A DNA stretch of 64,000 nucleotides, taken from positions 1-64,000 of the forward strand of contig QCMV01000006.1 of the NCBI GenBank assembly GCA_003213515.1, read 5' to 3'. Made by a program: the position numbers and the translations under genes. This DNA comes from Pelagibacteraceae bacterium AG-422-N09 (lineage in GTDB: Bacteria; Pseudomonadota; Alphaproteobacteria; Pelagibacterales; AG-422-B15). The notes beneath the pieces are model-generated. The model ran no database searches, was not told the DNA's origin, and saw nothing but the letters and a program-made list of their open reading frames with translations. Below are positions 30,082-40,590 of the stretch, piece after piece. Numbering within the stretch: position 1 is the stretch's first letter; every line of letters starts with the position of its first letter.

Positions 30082-30474
30082 TTAATTATCTAAGTGAACT
30101 AGAACTTCTATCTTATTAATTTTTTTATTTTTTGGAGGCTTTGGAAGGCCACTTACTTTCATGTCTACATTTATATCAATCAATTTTTGATCCTTTTTAG
30201 AATAAAAGTGGTGATGATGCTCAGTGTTAGTATCAAAATAAATACGTTCAGAATTAATCATTAATTTTTTTAAAAGACCTTTTTCGTAAAAGTCATGAAG
30301 GGTATTATAAATTGTTGCAAGAGATATCCCTGCTTTCATCTTCAAAAGTTTATTTGATAGAGTTTCAGCTGTTACATGCTTGTTTACACCGTCAAACAAG
30401 TAATTTGCTATAATCACTCTTTGCTTAGTTGGTCTTAGCGAGTTTTGTCTCAAAAAATGCTTGATATCTTTCAT
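30082..30474 (-). CDS. irr: iron response regulator Irr (Fur family)
   Basis: Irr senses iron through haem status in Alphaproteobacteria and controls haem synthesis, iron storage and uptake genes. The 130-residue protein has the Fur-type winged helix (SLRPTKQRVIIANYLF, then SLATIYNTLHDFYEKGLLKK) and the histidine run HHHH at 86-89 in FDTNTEHHHHFY, the conserved haem-binding region. The end, VSGLPKPPKNKKINKIEVLVHL, is characteristic of Irr rather than Fur. No N-terminal haem regulatory Cys-Pro motif is present. It is divergent from fabA, as in Rhizobiales. Confidence 0.93.
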   Translation of the reverse strand: MKDIKHFLRQNSLRPTKQRVIIANYLFDGVNKHVTAETLSNKLLKMKAGISLATIYNTLHDFYEKGLLKKLMINSERIYFDTNTEHHHHFYSKKDQKLIDINVDMKVSGLPKPPKNKKINKIEVLVHLDN

Positions 30475-30494
30475 AAATTTATTTTTATAAAAAT

Positions 30495-30524
30495 TTAATG
30501 TATTTTACAATAATAATACATTAA
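30495..30524. promoter_or_regulatory. 30-bp palindrome between irr and fabA
   Basis: TTAATGTATT-N10-AATACATTAA is a perfect inverted repeat with 10-bp arms, spaced like two successive half-sites, in the 91-bp gap between the divergent irr and fabA genes. It could be an operator for either. The regulator is unknown and the low GC content lowers its significance. Confidence 0.4.
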
Positions 30525-30565
30525 TCTTATAAACTTCATATAAAACAATAAGATAGATAAACCTT

Positions 30566-31066
30566 GTGGAAAAAAAATCAAGCTTTACAAAAGAAGATCT
30601 TTTAGATTGCGCTCACGGCACAATGTTTGGTATTGGAAATGCACGGCTTCCACTTCCGCCAATGTTAATGTTTGATAGAATAACAAAAATTACTGATAGT
30701 GGTGGTAAATTCGGTAAAGGTGAAATTATTGCTCAATTGGACGTCACACCAGACTTGTGGTTTTTTGATTGTCATTTTGAAATGGATCCTGTGATGCCAG
30801 GATGTCTAGGCTTGGATGCAATGTGGCAATTAGTTGGGTTCTATTTGGGATGGATTGGTGAACCTGGACGCGGAAGGGCGCTAGGTTCAGGTAATGTAAA
30901 ATTTGGTGGTGAAATTTTAAAGGACTCAAAATTGGTTGAATATAAAATTGAAATGAAAAAAATAATAAAAAGAGGTGTTATTGTAGGAGTAGGCGATGGA
31001 GTGGTAGAAGTAGACGGTAAGCAAATATATTCTGCCGAAGGATTAAAAGTAGGACTGATTAAATAA
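30566..31066 (+). CDS. fabA: 3-hydroxydecanoyl-ACP dehydratase/isomerase FabA
   Basis: FabA dehydrates 3-hydroxydecanoyl-ACP and isomerises the product, creating the cis double bond of unsaturated fatty acids. The 166 residues keep catalytic H70 ([11 protein letters not shown]) and D84 ([13 protein letters not shown]), the same numbers as E. coli FabA. The start is GTG at 30566. The stop overlaps the fabB start by one base (TAATG), and fabA-fabB-fabI form one operon, as in many Alphaproteobacteria. Confidence 0.97.
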   Translation: MEKKSSFTKEDLLDCAHGTMFGIGNARLPLPPMLMFDRITKITDSGGKFGKGEIIAQLDVTPDLWFFDCHFEMDPVMPGCLGLDAMWQLVGFYLGWIGEPGRGRALGSGNVKFGGEILKDSKLVEYKIEMKKIIKRGVIVGVGDGVVEVDGKQIYSAEGLKVGLIK

Positions 31067-32277
31067 TGAGAAGAGTTGTAATTACAGGCCTTGGAATCGT
31101 ATCATCGCTTGGAAATAATAAGGATGAAGTAAAATCATCATTATACAATGCTTCGTCCGGTATTTCTTTTGACCAATCACAAAAAGAAATGGGTTTTAGA
31201 AGCCAGGTAAGTGGCCAAATAGATCTCAATTTAGAAGAAACTATAGAAAGAAAGTTTCTTAGATTTATGGGAGATGGAGCGAGCTATAATTATATTGCTA
31301 TGAATGAGGCTATTGAGGACTCCGGACTTAATGAAGATGAAATATCAAATAATATGACAGGTTTAATTATGGGATCGGGTGGACCATCTACCAAAAGCTT
31401 ACTGAGAGCGTTTGATATCACTCGAGAAAAAGGTCCGAAAAAAATTGGTCCTACAAGTGTTCCAAAAGTCATGTGCAGCACCAACTCTGCAACTTTATCA
31501 ACGTATTTTAAAATTAAAGGTATAAATTATTCAATAAGTTCAGCATGCTCTACAAGTGCCCACTGTATAGGTAATGCTTATGAAATTATACAAATGGGAA
31601 AACAAGATCGTATATTTGCTGGAGGAGGTGAGGAATTAGATTGGACTTTGTCAGCGCTCTTTGATGCAATGCCTGCTTTATCCTCAAAATATAATGATGA
31701 ACCCTCAAAATCTTCAAGGGCTTTTGATAAACATCGTGATGGTTTTGTTATTGCCGGCGGAGGTGGGGTAGTCGTTTTGGAAGATTTAGAAACAGCGGTA
31801 AAGAGAAATGCTAAGATATACGCTGAAATAGTCGGTTATGGAGCTACTTCGGATGGTCATGACATGGTTCAACCATCAGGGGAAGGTGCTGAAAGGTGCA
31901 TGATCATGGCAAAAAAAGACATTAAAAAAATTGATTACATTAATGCTCATGGAACATCAACACCTGTAGGTGATATTGCTGAATTAAAAGCAATAAAAAA
32001 AGTATTTAAAGATGATTTGCCTCTTATCAGTTCTACAAAATCTTTGAGTGGACATTCCTTAGGCGCAGCAGGTGTTCATGAGTCAATTTACACTTTATTA
32101 ATGATGAATAATAATTTTGTTTCAGAATCTGCTAATATTGAGGAGTTGGATGAAGAAGCAGTTGGAATGAATATACTTACTTCACGTCATGATGAAAAAA
32201 TAGATACCGCAATGAGTAATAGCTTTGGATTTGGCGGTACAAATGCATCATTAGTATTTAAGAGGTTTGAAGGATGA
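31066..32277 (+). CDS. fabB: 3-oxoacyl-ACP synthase I
   Basis: FabB condenses malonyl-ACP with acyl-ACP and elongates the unsaturated intermediate made by FabA. The 403-residue thiolase-fold enzyme has the nucleophile C161 in [10 protein letters not shown] and the two active-site histidines in [11 protein letters not shown] and SGHSLGAAG, followed by [14 protein letters not shown]. Its position directly after fabA identifies it as FabB rather than FabF. The stop overlaps fabI by 4 nt (ATGA). Confidence 0.96.
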   Translation: MRRVVITGLGIVSSLGNNKDEVKSSLYNASSGISFDQSQKEMGFRSQVSGQIDLNLEETIERKFLRFMGDGASYNYIAMNEAIEDSGLNEDEISNNMTGLIMGSGGPSTKSLLRAFDITREKGPKKIGPTSVPKVMCSTNSATLSTYFKIKGINYSISSACSTSAHCIGNAYEIIQMGKQDRIFAGGGEELDWTLSALFDAMPALSSKYNDEPSKSSRAFDKHRDGFVIAGGGGVVVLEDLETAVKRNAKIYAEIVGYGATSDGHDMVQPSGEGAERCMIMAKKDIKKIDYINAHGTSTPVGDIAELKAIKKVFKDDLPLISSTKSLSGHSLGAAGVHESIYTLLMMNNNFVSESANIEELDEEAVGMNILTSRHDEKIDTAMSNSFGFGGTNASLVFKRFEG

Positions 32278-33053
32278 GTTTACTGCATGGAAAAAAAGGG
32301 GTGGTTATGGGTGTTGCTAATGATCATTCCATTGCTTGGGGAATTTCAAAAAAATTATCTGATGAAGGTGCTGAGCTTTGTTTTACTTATCAGGGAGAGT
32401 CCTTACATCGAAGAGTGAAGCCTTTAGCAGATTCGATTAAAAGTAATTTTTTAATCGAATGTGACGTATTAAAAGAAGGGTCAGTAAAAAAATCATTTGA
32501 TGAAATTGGAAATCATTGGGGCGAAATTGACTTTGTATTACATTCAATAGCATTTTCTGAAAAAGAAGAATTAAAAGGCAAATATTTGAATACATCACGT
32601 AATAACTTTTCAAATACTATGCTTATTTCATGTTTTTCTTTTACGGAGGTAGCTCACGAAGCTGAAAAACTAATGAAAAATGGTGGTTCACTTCTAACAC
32701 TTACTTATGATGGATCTCAAAAATATATTCGAAACTACAACGTAATGGGTGTTGCAAAAGCCGCTCTTGAGTCCAGTGTACGATATTTAGCTGCTGATCT
32801 CGGCCCTTCCAACATTAGGGTCAATGCATTATCAGCAGGACCAATGAAAACACTTGCTATGGCTGGTATTTCTGGTGGCAAAGACATGATGAAGTGGTCT
32901 GAGAAAAATTCTTTAATGAATAGAAACATTGATTTAGAGGATGTTGGAAAATCAGGCCTATACTTACTAAGTGATTTGTCTTCTGGCGTAACAGGTGAGA
33001 CACATTACGTTGACTGTGGCTATAATATTGTAGGTGTTCCTAAGGAAATTTAG
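32274..33053 (+). CDS. fabI: enoyl-ACP reductase FabI
   Basis: FabI performs the last, NADH-dependent step of each elongation cycle. The 259-residue short-chain dehydrogenase shows [12 protein letters not shown] at the nucleotide site, LHSIAF, the catalytic [13 protein letters not shown] and [14 protein letters not shown]. It is third in fabA-fabB-fabI. Its stop overlaps that of convergent purF (TTAG shared). Confidence 0.96.
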   Translation: MSLLHGKKGVVMGVANDHSIAWGISKKLSDEGAELCFTYQGESLHRRVKPLADSIKSNFLIECDVLKEGSVKKSFDEIGNHWGEIDFVLHSIAFSEKEELKGKYLNTSRNNFSNTMLISCFSFTEVAHEAEKLMKNGGSLLTLTYDGSQKYIRNYNVMGVAKAALESSVRYLAADLGPSNIRVNALSAGPMKTLAMAGISGGKDMMKWSEKNSLMNRNIDLEDVGKSGLYLLSDLSSGVTGETHYVDCGYNIVGVPKEI

Positions 33054-34501
33054 TTTTTTTCTGTTAAAAGAGAAAACTGTTTTGATATATTCCCCTTTTC
33101 ACGATCAATTAAACTTGTGGGGTACTCGCCTGTAAAACAATGATCAGTAAATTGAGGTTGGTCAGGATTTCTGTTTTCATAGCCCATAGCTCTATAAGTG
33201 CCCTCTAATGATAAGAAAAATAATGATTTAGATCCAATAGTCTTACTAATCTCTTCAATACTATTTTTTGACGCAATAAGTTCATTATAATCTGGAGTAT
33301 CTATACCATAAAAATCAGGATGCTTTATCGGAGGGCATGCTATACCTAAATGTACTTCTTTCGCACCTGCATCATAAATCATTTTAATTATTTTTTTTGC
33401 TGTAGTTCCCCTTACAATAGAGTCATCGATTAAAATAATCTTTTTATTTTTAATATAAGATACATTAGCGTTATGTTTAAGCTTAACACCAAATTGTCTT
33501 ATACTTTGGGATGGCTCGATAAATGTTCTTCCAACATAGTGATTTCTAATTATACCTAGTTCGAATGGTGTATTTGACTGCTGTGCATAGCCAAGGGCGG
33601 CTGGAACTCCTGAGTCAGGAACAGGTACAACTGTATCTGCATCAACATAATGTTCTTTTGCTAATTCTATTCCAAGATTTTTTCTATAAGTATAAACTGT
33701 GTTTCCTCCGAGCATACTGTCAGGACGAGAAAAATAGATTCTCTCAAAAATACATGGTCTTTCGGCAACTTTTGGGAAAGGTCTAATGCTTTCCATCCCC
33801 TTTTCTGAAATTATTATTATTTCTCCATTTTCAATTTCTCTGACAAATTTTGCACCGATAATATCAAGAGCACATGATTCTGAAGCTAGAACTGGGGCCC
33901 CATTGAGGTCACCAAGAACTAAAGGTCTTATTCCATAAGGATCTCTTACACCAATAAGTTTTTTGTTTGTAAGAATAACAAGTGAATAGGCCCCATGGAT
34001 TTGAAATAAAGCATCTATAAGTTTATCAACTATTTGCTTTCTCTCAGACTGCGCTACTAATTGCAAAATTGTTTCAGTATCAGATGTAGATTGAAAAATT
34101 GATCCGCGACTGACAAGTTTTTCTCTTAAAGCTGAAGCATTTGTGAGATTTCCATTATGAGCACATGCAAAGCCACCTGACATTAAATCTGCATACAAAG
34201 GCTGAATATTTTTTAAAATTGAGTCACCAGTTGTAGAATATCGAACGTGACCAATTGCATTACTACCCTGCAACCTATTAATCACCTCTTGTTTATTAAA
34301 GTGATCCCCAACAAGTCCTGGCCTTCTAACGCCGTGAAACTTTTCTCCATCAAATGAAACAATTCCTGCACCTTCTTGACCACGATGTTGTAAGGCATGT
34401 AATCCTAAGGCAGTAAGCGCGGAAGCGTCTGGGCTCCCAAATATACCAAATACACCACATTCTTCATGAAGTTTATCTTCTGAAGTATTAATGTATTCCA
34501 T
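33050..34501 (-). CDS. purF: amidophosphoribosyltransferase
   Basis: PurF makes 5-phosphoribosylamine from PRPP and glutamine, the first committed step of purine synthesis. The 483 residues begin with a short propeptide before nucleophile C15 (EECGVFGIFG), followed by the Ntn glutaminase domain (RHRGQEGAGI-like ALQHRGQEGAG, GHVRYSTTG, CAHNGNLTN). The phosphoribosyltransferase domain has the PRPP loop IILIDDSIVRGTT. It sits alone between the fab operon and pnp, 15 bp after pnp, and may extend that transcript. Confidence 0.97.
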   Translation of the reverse strand: MEYINTSEDKLHEECGVFGIFGSPDASALTALGLHALQHRGQEGAGIVSFDGEKFHGVRRPGLVGDHFNKQEVINRLQGSNAIGHVRYSTTGDSILKNIQPLYADLMSGGFACAHNGNLTNASALREKLVSRGSIFQSTSDTETILQLVAQSERKQIVDKLIDALFQIHGAYSLVILTNKKLIGVRDPYGIRPLVLGDLNGAPVLASESCALDIIGAKFVREIENGEIIIISEKGMESIRPFPKVAERPCIFERIYFSRPDSMLGGNTVYTYRKNLGIELAKEHYVDADTVVPVPDSGVPAALGYAQQSNTPFELGIIRNHYVGRTFIEPSQSIRQFGVKLKHNANVSYIKNKKIILIDDSIVRGTTAKKIIKMIYDAGAKEVHLGIACPPIKHPDFYGIDTPDYNELIASKNSIEEISKTIGSKSLFFLSLEGTYRAMGYENRNPDQPQFTDHCFTGEYPTSLIDREKGNISKQFSLLTEKN

Positions 34502-34516
34502 TAATGAAACCTTTGT

Positions 34517-36586
34517 TTAGATTTCAGCATCCTTAATTGATAATTTGACCTTGCCTTTATCAAAACCGATTACTTTGACTTTCACTATATCACCTTCACT
34601 TACAACGTCAGTAACTTTCTCAACTCTCTCTTCAGATAGTTGTGAAATATGAACAAGCCCGTCCCTTTTACCAAAGAAATTAACAAATGCGCCAAATTCC
34701 ATAATTTTAACAACCTTACCCTCATAAACCTGACCAACTTCTGGTTCTTCAATAATTGAGTTTATTAATTCAATTGCGGCTTGAATTGATTCATTATTGG
34801 TTCCAGCTATTTTTACATTTCCACTATCACTAATATCGATTCTTGCACCAGATTTTTCAATTATATCTTTTATGGTTGCGCCACCTTTTCCAATGATTTC
34901 GCCAATATTATCTCTTTTTACTTTCATCATTTCAACTCTTGGTGTGTAAGGTCCAAGCTCAGTTCTTGGAGAGTCTAACGCTTTGTTCATTTCATTTAAG
35001 ATGTATTCTCTTCCACCTTTAGCTTGGTCGAGAGCTTTTTCCATAATCTCATATGTTATTCCGGTAATTTTAATATCCATCTGCAATGAGGTAACACCGT
35101 CTTTGGTACCTGCTACTTTAAAATCCATATCACCTAAATGATCTTCATCGCCCAGAATATCAGATAATACAGCAAAATCATCGCCCTCCTTAATTAATCC
35201 CATCGCGATACCTGAAACTGAATTTTTGATGGGAACTCCAGCATCCATCAGGGCAAGTGAAGATCCACAAACAGTCGCCATCGATGATGAACCATTTGAT
35301 TCAGTAATGTCTGATACTAAGCGGATTGTATAATCAAAATCCTCTTTATTAGGCAATACTGCTTTAAGGGCTCTCCAAGCTAATTTACCATGACCGATTT
35401 CTCTTCTTCCAGCTGAACCCATTCTTCCAACCTCACCAACTGAATATGGAGGAAAATTATAATGAAGCATGAAATTTTCTTTATAAGAACCTTGAAGTGC
35501 CTCAATTCTTTGCTCATCTTCTCCAAATCCTAGCGTTGCAACAACTATTGCCTGTGTTTCACCTCTAGTAAACAAAGACGATCCATGTGTTCTGGGCAAC
35601 CATGAGACCTCTGAAGAAATATCTCTTACTTCATCAAGCTTACGCCCGTCAATTCTAGATTTGTCATTCAAAATTTGAGATCTGACAACATCTTTTTCAA
35701 TTTTTTTGAAATATGACATTACTTCATTAATATTTTTATCTTCAATGTCAGCGTATTTTTCTTCTACAGCAGACTTAATCTCACTTAAAGAGTTTTGCCT
35801 TTCCATCTTATCAACAATTGAATAGCTTTTTTTGATTTGATCTTCGAATTCACTTTTGAGCTCATTAATCAACTCATCGTTAACAGTGTATTCAAATTCC
35901 CATGGATCTCTAGCACACTCCTCAGCAAGATTAATAATTATTTTTATGACTTCTTGCATTGACTCGTGTCCAAATTTGACTGCACCCAACATAATTTCCT
36001 CAGAAAGTTCTTTAGCTTCAGATTCTACCATCAGAACAGCATCTTGAGTTCCAGATACGACAAGGTCTAATTGAGTTTCTTCATTAATTTTTGGATTTAA
36101 TATGTAATCTTTTCCGTCATAACCAACTCTACATCCACCAATTGGTCCCATGAATGGTATTCCGGATAATGTCAAGGCGCTAGAAGCTGCTATCATTGCA
36201 ACTATGTCAGGGTTTGTTTCTGTATCGTGTGACAATACAGTTAAAATAACTTGAGTTTCGTTTTTGAATCCCTCAGGAAATAATGGTCTTATAGGTCTAT
36301 CAATTAGTCTTGAAGTAAGTGTCTCAAATTCAGTAGGCCTACCTTCACGTTTAAAAAAGCCCCCTGGAATTTTACCTGCAGCATAAAATTTTTCTTGATA
36401 ACTGACAGTTAATGGAAAAAAATCAATGTCGGGTTTTGCAGTTTTAGCAGCTACGACATTAGCCATAACAACTGTGTCTCCGTAACTAACTATTGTTGAA
36501 GCAGTTGCTTGTTTTGCTACTTTTCCTGTTTCTATTTTTAATACTTGGTTTCCCCAATTCATTTCTCTTGAAATAGCTTGTTCCAT
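34517..36586 (-). CDS. pnp: polyribonucleotide nucleotidyltransferase
   Basis: PNPase degrades RNA 3'-5' by phosphorolysis. The 689-residue chain has two RNase PH domains (first with [20 protein letters not shown], second with [15 protein letters not shown] and [12 protein letters not shown]), then a KH domain ([18 protein letters not shown]) and an S1 domain ([17 protein letters not shown]). It is about 20 residues shorter than the E. coli enzyme, by a trimmed tail. It follows rpsO, the usual order, with AGAGGA before the ATG and no hairpin in between. Confidence 0.97.
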   Translation of the reverse strand: MEQAISREMNWGNQVLKIETGKVAKQATASTIVSYGDTVVMANVVAAKTAKPDIDFFPLTVSYQEKFYAAGKIPGGFFKREGRPTEFETLTSRLIDRPIRPLFPEGFKNETQVILTVLSHDTETNPDIVAMIAASSALTLSGIPFMGPIGGCRVGYDGKDYILNPKINEETQLDLVVSGTQDAVLMVESEAKELSEEIMLGAVKFGHESMQEVIKIIINLAEECARDPWEFEYTVNDELINELKSEFEDQIKKSYSIVDKMERQNSLSEIKSAVEEKYADIEDKNINEVMSYFKKIEKDVVRSQILNDKSRIDGRKLDEVRDISSEVSWLPRTHGSSLFTRGETQAIVVATLGFGEDEQRIEALQGSYKENFMLHYNFPPYSVGEVGRMGSAGRREIGHGKLAWRALKAVLPNKEDFDYTIRLVSDITESNGSSSMATVCGSSLALMDAGVPIKNSVSGIAMGLIKEGDDFAVLSDILGDEDHLGDMDFKVAGTKDGVTSLQMDIKITGITYEIMEKALDQAKGGREYILNEMNKALDSPRTELGPYTPRVEMMKVKRDNIGEIIGKGGATIKDIIEKSGARIDISDSGNVKIAGTNNESIQAAIELINSIIEEPEVGQVYEGKVVKIMEFGAFVNFFGKRDGLVHISQLSEERVEKVTDVVSEGDIVKVKVIGFDKGKVKLSIKDAEI

Positions 36587-36624
36587 ATTCTTTCATTCCT
36601 CTAAAATTTTTATTTATCATTGCT

Positions 36625-36897
36625 TTATTTTCTAATACCGAGCTTATCTATTAGCTTCTCGTAAGATTCCTTATTGCTTTTTTTTAAGTATGCTAGCAAA
36701 CTCCGTCTTTGATTTATAAGTCTCATAAGACCAGTTCTTGAATGATTATCTTTTTTATGTGACTGAAAATGTTCAGTTAAATTAGATATTCTCTCACTAA
36801 GAATAGCTATTTGTACCTCTGGAGACCCTGTATCTTTTTCGGATCTCGCATATTCATCAATTATCTTTGTCTTATTTTCTCTATTTATCGACATCAC
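36625..36897 (-). CDS. rpsO: 30S ribosomal protein S15
   Basis: S15 binds 16S rRNA and organises the 30S platform. The 90-residue protein shows the family core [21 protein letters not shown] and [15 protein letters not shown] leading Met-Met gives two possible starts. It lies 8 bp after truB and ahead of pnp. Confidence 0.97.
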   Translation of the reverse strand: MMSINRENKTKIIDEYARSEKDTGSPEVQIAILSERISNLTEHFQSHKKDNHSRTGLMRLINQRRSLLAYLKKSNKESYEKLIDKLGIRK

Positions 36898-36905
36898 TGT
36901 TCCTT

Positions 36906-37778
36906 TTATAAATTAAAAACCCTCACAGGTTTTATTTTACCCTCAATAGCTTTACCTATACCTACAAACTTTGTATTTGTTTCAATTAATAAATAATCAT
37001 TCTCAGATTTTTTATTAATATACTCAAAGCTAAGACCATTTCGAAATTTACGACTTAATTCTTGATCGATCAATACTGCTGGGATGTCGTCCAGTACGTC
37101 TCTAATTGAATGCATTACTTCAAAATGATCGCCAATATGTACTAATTCTTCAAATTTATCTAGTAAAATAATATCTTTTTCCTCAATTTTACCAATTTTT
37201 ACTCTTCTTAACTCGGAAACATAGGCATATGTTCCAAGCATTATTCCTAAATCTCTCGCTATTGATCGCACATAAGTCCCTGTGGAACATTCCATTATGA
37301 AAGAATACTCATTTTTATTTTTAGCACCTGAACATTCTATACTTTTTATAAATACATCTTTGGCTTTGAGTTCAAATTTTTGATTATTTCTCGCAAGTTT
37401 ATAAGCTCTTTTACCATTAACCTTTACTGCAGAAAATTGTGGGGGTATTTGTCTTTGTTTTCCAATAAACTTTTTAATACATTGATCTATTCCGTTTAAT
37501 GTGGGTAAAATATTTGATTTTTTAATTGTCTTTCCAGTAATGTCATCGGTATCTTTCAGCTCCCCGAAAACTATGTTAAATTTATAGACTTTATTTTGGT
37601 TGAGATAATGAATACTTTTTGTTGCCTCACCTAAAGCAATTGCAAGTATTCCTGTCGCAAAAGGGTCTAAAGTACCAGTATGTCCAATTTTTTTAATATT
37701 TAAAACTTTTTTAAGCCTTTTAATTACTTTAAATGATGTGATATTTTTTGGTTTGTCTATAAATATCCAACCGTTCAT
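36906..37778 (-). CDS. truB: tRNA pseudouridine-55 synthase
   Basis: TruB makes pseudouridine 55 in the T-loop of tRNAs. The 290-residue protein has the N-terminal [14 protein letters not shown], catalytic D38 in [12 protein letters not shown], the [22 protein letters not shown] segment and [14 protein letters not shown]. It overlaps rbfA by 4 nt and precedes rpsO, as in most proteobacterial nusA-pnp operons. Confidence 0.96.
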   Translation of the reverse strand: MNGWIFIDKPKNITSFKVIKRLKKVLNIKKIGHTGTLDPFATGILAIALGEATKSIHYLNQNKVYKFNIVFGELKDTDDITGKTIKKSNILPTLNGIDQCIKKFIGKQRQIPPQFSAVKVNGKRAYKLARNNQKFELKAKDVFIKSIECSGAKNKNEYSFIMECSTGTYVRSIARDLGIMLGTYAYVSELRRVKIGKIEEKDIILLDKFEELVHIGDHFEVMHSIRDVLDDIPAVLIDQELSRKFRNGLSFEYINKKSENDYLLIETNTKFVGIGKAIEGKIKPVRVFNL

Positions 37779-38170
37779 GATTTAACTTCTTTTAAATCAT
37801 TAAGGACTTTCTCTGATTTAAGTAATTTTTCTATGTTACTTATTTCATTAATGCTTTTATCATTTCTGAAAACAAGTTTAGGAGAAAACTTTAAATTTAT
37901 TAAACTTGTAACTTCTCTTGAGAGATATTGTTTACAGGAATTTAATTTTAAAATAATTTCAGTTCCATTAATTTTTTCATGAGATACTACATAAACATAT
38001 GCAATCTTTAAATCAGAATTCATTTCAACTTTTACTACATTAATTGGAAACTCAAAAGGTATATCGAGTGGCAATTCATTTTTTACCAAAACCTCGCTTA
38101 TAGCTTTTCTGATTATCTCAGAAACTTTGTGTGATCTATTGGTCTTTTCAGTTTTTCTTTTTATGATCAC
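37775..38170 (-). CDS. rbfA: ribosome-binding factor A
   Basis: RbfA binds immature 30S subunits and assists 16S rRNA maturation, notably in cold. The 131 residues show the KH-like fold start RSHKVSEIIRKAISEVL and the segment VVKVEMNSDLKIAYVYVV, with LKFSPKLVFRNDKSINE. It overlaps infB and truB by 4 nt at either end, indicating translational coupling across the operon. Confidence 0.93.
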   Translation of the reverse strand: MIIKRKTEKTNRSHKVSEIIRKAISEVLVKNELPLDIPFEFPINVVKVEMNSDLKIAYVYVVSHEKINGTEIILKLNSCKQYLSREVTSLINLKFSPKLVFRNDKSINEISNIEKLLKSEKVLNDLKEVKS

Positions 38171-40569
38171 AATGATTGTGCTATTTCTTCTATACTAAAT
38201 GCTTCAATGAAATCGCCTACTTCGAAATCATTAAATTCTTTTATACTGATCCCACATTCTGTTCCAGATTTTACCTCATTGGCCTCATTTTTTTCCCTTT
38301 TTAAACTAAGAATATCTCCATCATAAATTGTTTTTTCATTTCTTGTTACTTTAACTTTCGCACTTTTGTTAACTGAACCTTCAACTACTCTACAACCTGC
38401 GATTGCACCAATTTTAGAAACTTTAAAAATTTGTAAAACTTCAGCTTTACCAATGAAATTTTCTTTGATTGTAGGTTTTAATTTACCACTAGCAAAATTA
38501 GATACAAATTCAATAAGCTCATAGATAATATTAAAGTTTTGAATCGAAAGGTTGTTTATTTTTGCTTTAGCCTTAGCTTCTTTTGTAGTGGTGGAATTAA
38601 ATGATAACAATAATGCATTTGATGCTGATGCAAGAGCTACATCACTCTCATTAATGAAACCAACCCCAGAGTGAATTACATTTATTGTTATTTTATCACT
38701 TTTTATATTTTCTAATTGATGAATTATAGCCTCTGATGAACCACGAGTATCAGCTTTAATTACAACTTCCAGTATTTCCTTGCTATTTTCAAGTGAACCA
38801 AAGGCTAAGTCATTATCTATGTTTTTAATTTTTTTTGGCAAAACTTTATTTTTCCTGATTTGACTTCTAATTTCACACAACTCTCTGGCTTTTTCATCAC
38901 TTTCAACAGTTACAAAACTATCTCCAGCCTCAGGCGGCTCATTAAGACCCAATACTTGTACAGGCATAGATGAAACCGCCTCCATTAGATTTTGACCTTT
39001 ATCATTGAGTATCGCCCTGACTTTTCCATATTCACTTCCAGCAACAGCTATGTCACCTACTTTTAATTTTCCATTTGTTACAATTATATTACAAAGAGGT
39101 CCTCTTCCTTTATCCACATTTGCTTCAATTACTGTTGCTTCAGCAAAAGTTTCATTATTTGTTTTTAATTCTGAGAGCTCGGCCTGTAAGACAATAGCTT
39201 CAAGTAATTTGTCAATATTGCTACCTGTTTCAGCTGATACTTCAACTGATTGAATCTCACCTGATAAATCTTCTACTATCAAGTCTTCTGACAGAAGTTG
39301 CTCTTTTATTTTTTGAGGATTTGACTCTGGTTTATCACATTTATTAATAGCAACAATAATAGGCACCTTAGCAGAATTTGCATGTGAGATAGCTTCTTTA
39401 GTTTGTGGCATTACTCCATCATCAGCAGCAACTATTAAAACTACAATATCTGTTACGTTAGCACCTCTTGCACGCATATCTGTAAAAGCTGCATGTCCAG
39501 GAGTATCAATAAAAGTAATTTTCTTACTATTATGTATAACTTCATATGCACCAATATGTTGAGTGATGCCTCCACTCTCCCCTGAAACAACATTTGAATT
39601 TCTAATTTTATCCAACAAAGAAGTTTTTCCATGATCAACATGGCCCATTATAGTGACTATTGGTGACCTAATGTCATTTTTTTTCGCTCTTATATCTTTT
39701 GATATAAGGTCTTGTTCGAGATCTTCTATATTTTCTCTTTTGAAGTTATGACCGAACTCTGTTACCAAAATTTCTGCTGTATCAGCATCAATTGACTCAT
39801 TTATTGTGGCCATCATACCCATTTTCATTAATGATTTTATTAAATCCCCTGACTTTTCAGTCATTCTATTTGCTAATTCTTTTACAGTTATGAATTCAGG
39901 TATATATACGTCTCTGACAAGTTTTTTTGCGGGCTCCTGCTCCGATTGAGTTTTTTTGGTTTTTTGTTTTGCTCTTTTATAGGCCGCGAGGCTTCTTGTT
40001 CTTTCATCAATGTCACTCAAAGCCGTAACAATAGTAACTTTTCTCTCTCTAATTTTCTTTCTACCAAAAGTATTTTGAGTTTTCTTTCTATCTTCAGCTT
40101 CATTTATTTTTTCAGAGTTTTTTTTCTTATCTGAGTCTTTTTTTAGATTTCTACCATCTACAATATCAATATTATTATTTTTATTCTCTACGAAGGTTGG
40201 ATTTTGTTTTTCTAGCTGATTAGGTGATTTTCCATATCTAATTTTATCTATCTCATCTTTTTTTTCTTTTTTACTATCAGCTTGAAGAATTCTTTTTTGC
40301 TCATCTTTTGATAGCGGTTTAAGTACTACGCCAGATTTATTTGTGCTTTTTTCAATGTTTTCTTGAATATTTTTTTCAATAGTATTTTTCTTTTTTGTAT
40401 TTGGAATTTGAGATTGAGTTTCTGTACCGATACCTCTTTTGTACCTCTTTTTTTCAACAATAACAGTTTTACCTACTTCAATATTTCTTTTTGGTGCAAT
40501 TAAAGGTTTTGAACCCAACTTTAAACTTAGGGTCTTACTTTTTTTTGTTTTATCTTTGATATCTGTCAT
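38167..40569 (-). CDS. infB: translation initiation factor IF-2
   Basis: IF-2 is the GTPase that brings initiator tRNA to the ribosome. The 800-residue protein has a lysine-rich disordered N-terminal part (about 1-220), an IF2_N segment ([19 protein letters not shown]), then the GTPase domain with G1 GHVDHGKTS near residue 308, G3 DTPGH and G4 NKCD, followed by beta-barrel domains and a C-terminal initiator-tRNA-binding region. It follows nusA by 21 bp; the ylxR gene often found between them is missing. Confidence 0.97.
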   Translation of the reverse strand: MTDIKDKTKKSKTLSLKLGSKPLIAPKRNIEVGKTVIVEKKRYKRGIGTETQSQIPNTKKKNTIEKNIQENIEKSTNKSGVVLKPLSKDEQKRILQADSKKEKKDEIDKIRYGKSPNQLEKQNPTFVENKNNNIDIVDGRNLKKDSDKKKNSEKINEAEDRKKTQNTFGRKKIRERKVTIVTALSDIDERTRSLAAYKRAKQKTKKTQSEQEPAKKLVRDVYIPEFITVKELANRMTEKSGDLIKSLMKMGMMATINESIDADTAEILVTEFGHNFKRENIEDLEQDLISKDIRAKKNDIRSPIVTIMGHVDHGKTSLLDKIRNSNVVSGESGGITQHIGAYEVIHNSKKITFIDTPGHAAFTDMRARGANVTDIVVLIVAADDGVMPQTKEAISHANSAKVPIIVAINKCDKPESNPQKIKEQLLSEDLIVEDLSGEIQSVEVSAETGSNIDKLLEAIVLQAELSELKTNNETFAEATVIEANVDKGRGPLCNIIVTNGKLKVGDIAVAGSEYGKVRAILNDKGQNLMEAVSSMPVQVLGLNEPPEAGDSFVTVESDEKARELCEIRSQIRKNKVLPKKIKNIDNDLAFGSLENSKEILEVVIKADTRGSSEAIIHQLENIKSDKITINVIHSGVGFINESDVALASASNALLLSFNSTTTKEAKAKAKINNLSIQNFNIIYELIEFVSNFASGKLKPTIKENFIGKAEVLQIFKVSKIGAIAGCRVVEGSVNKSAKVKVTRNEKTIYDGDILSLKREKNEANEVKSGTECGISIKEFNDFEVGDFIEAFSIEEIAQSL

Positions 40570-40590
40570 TATAAAAATCTATAAATCAAA

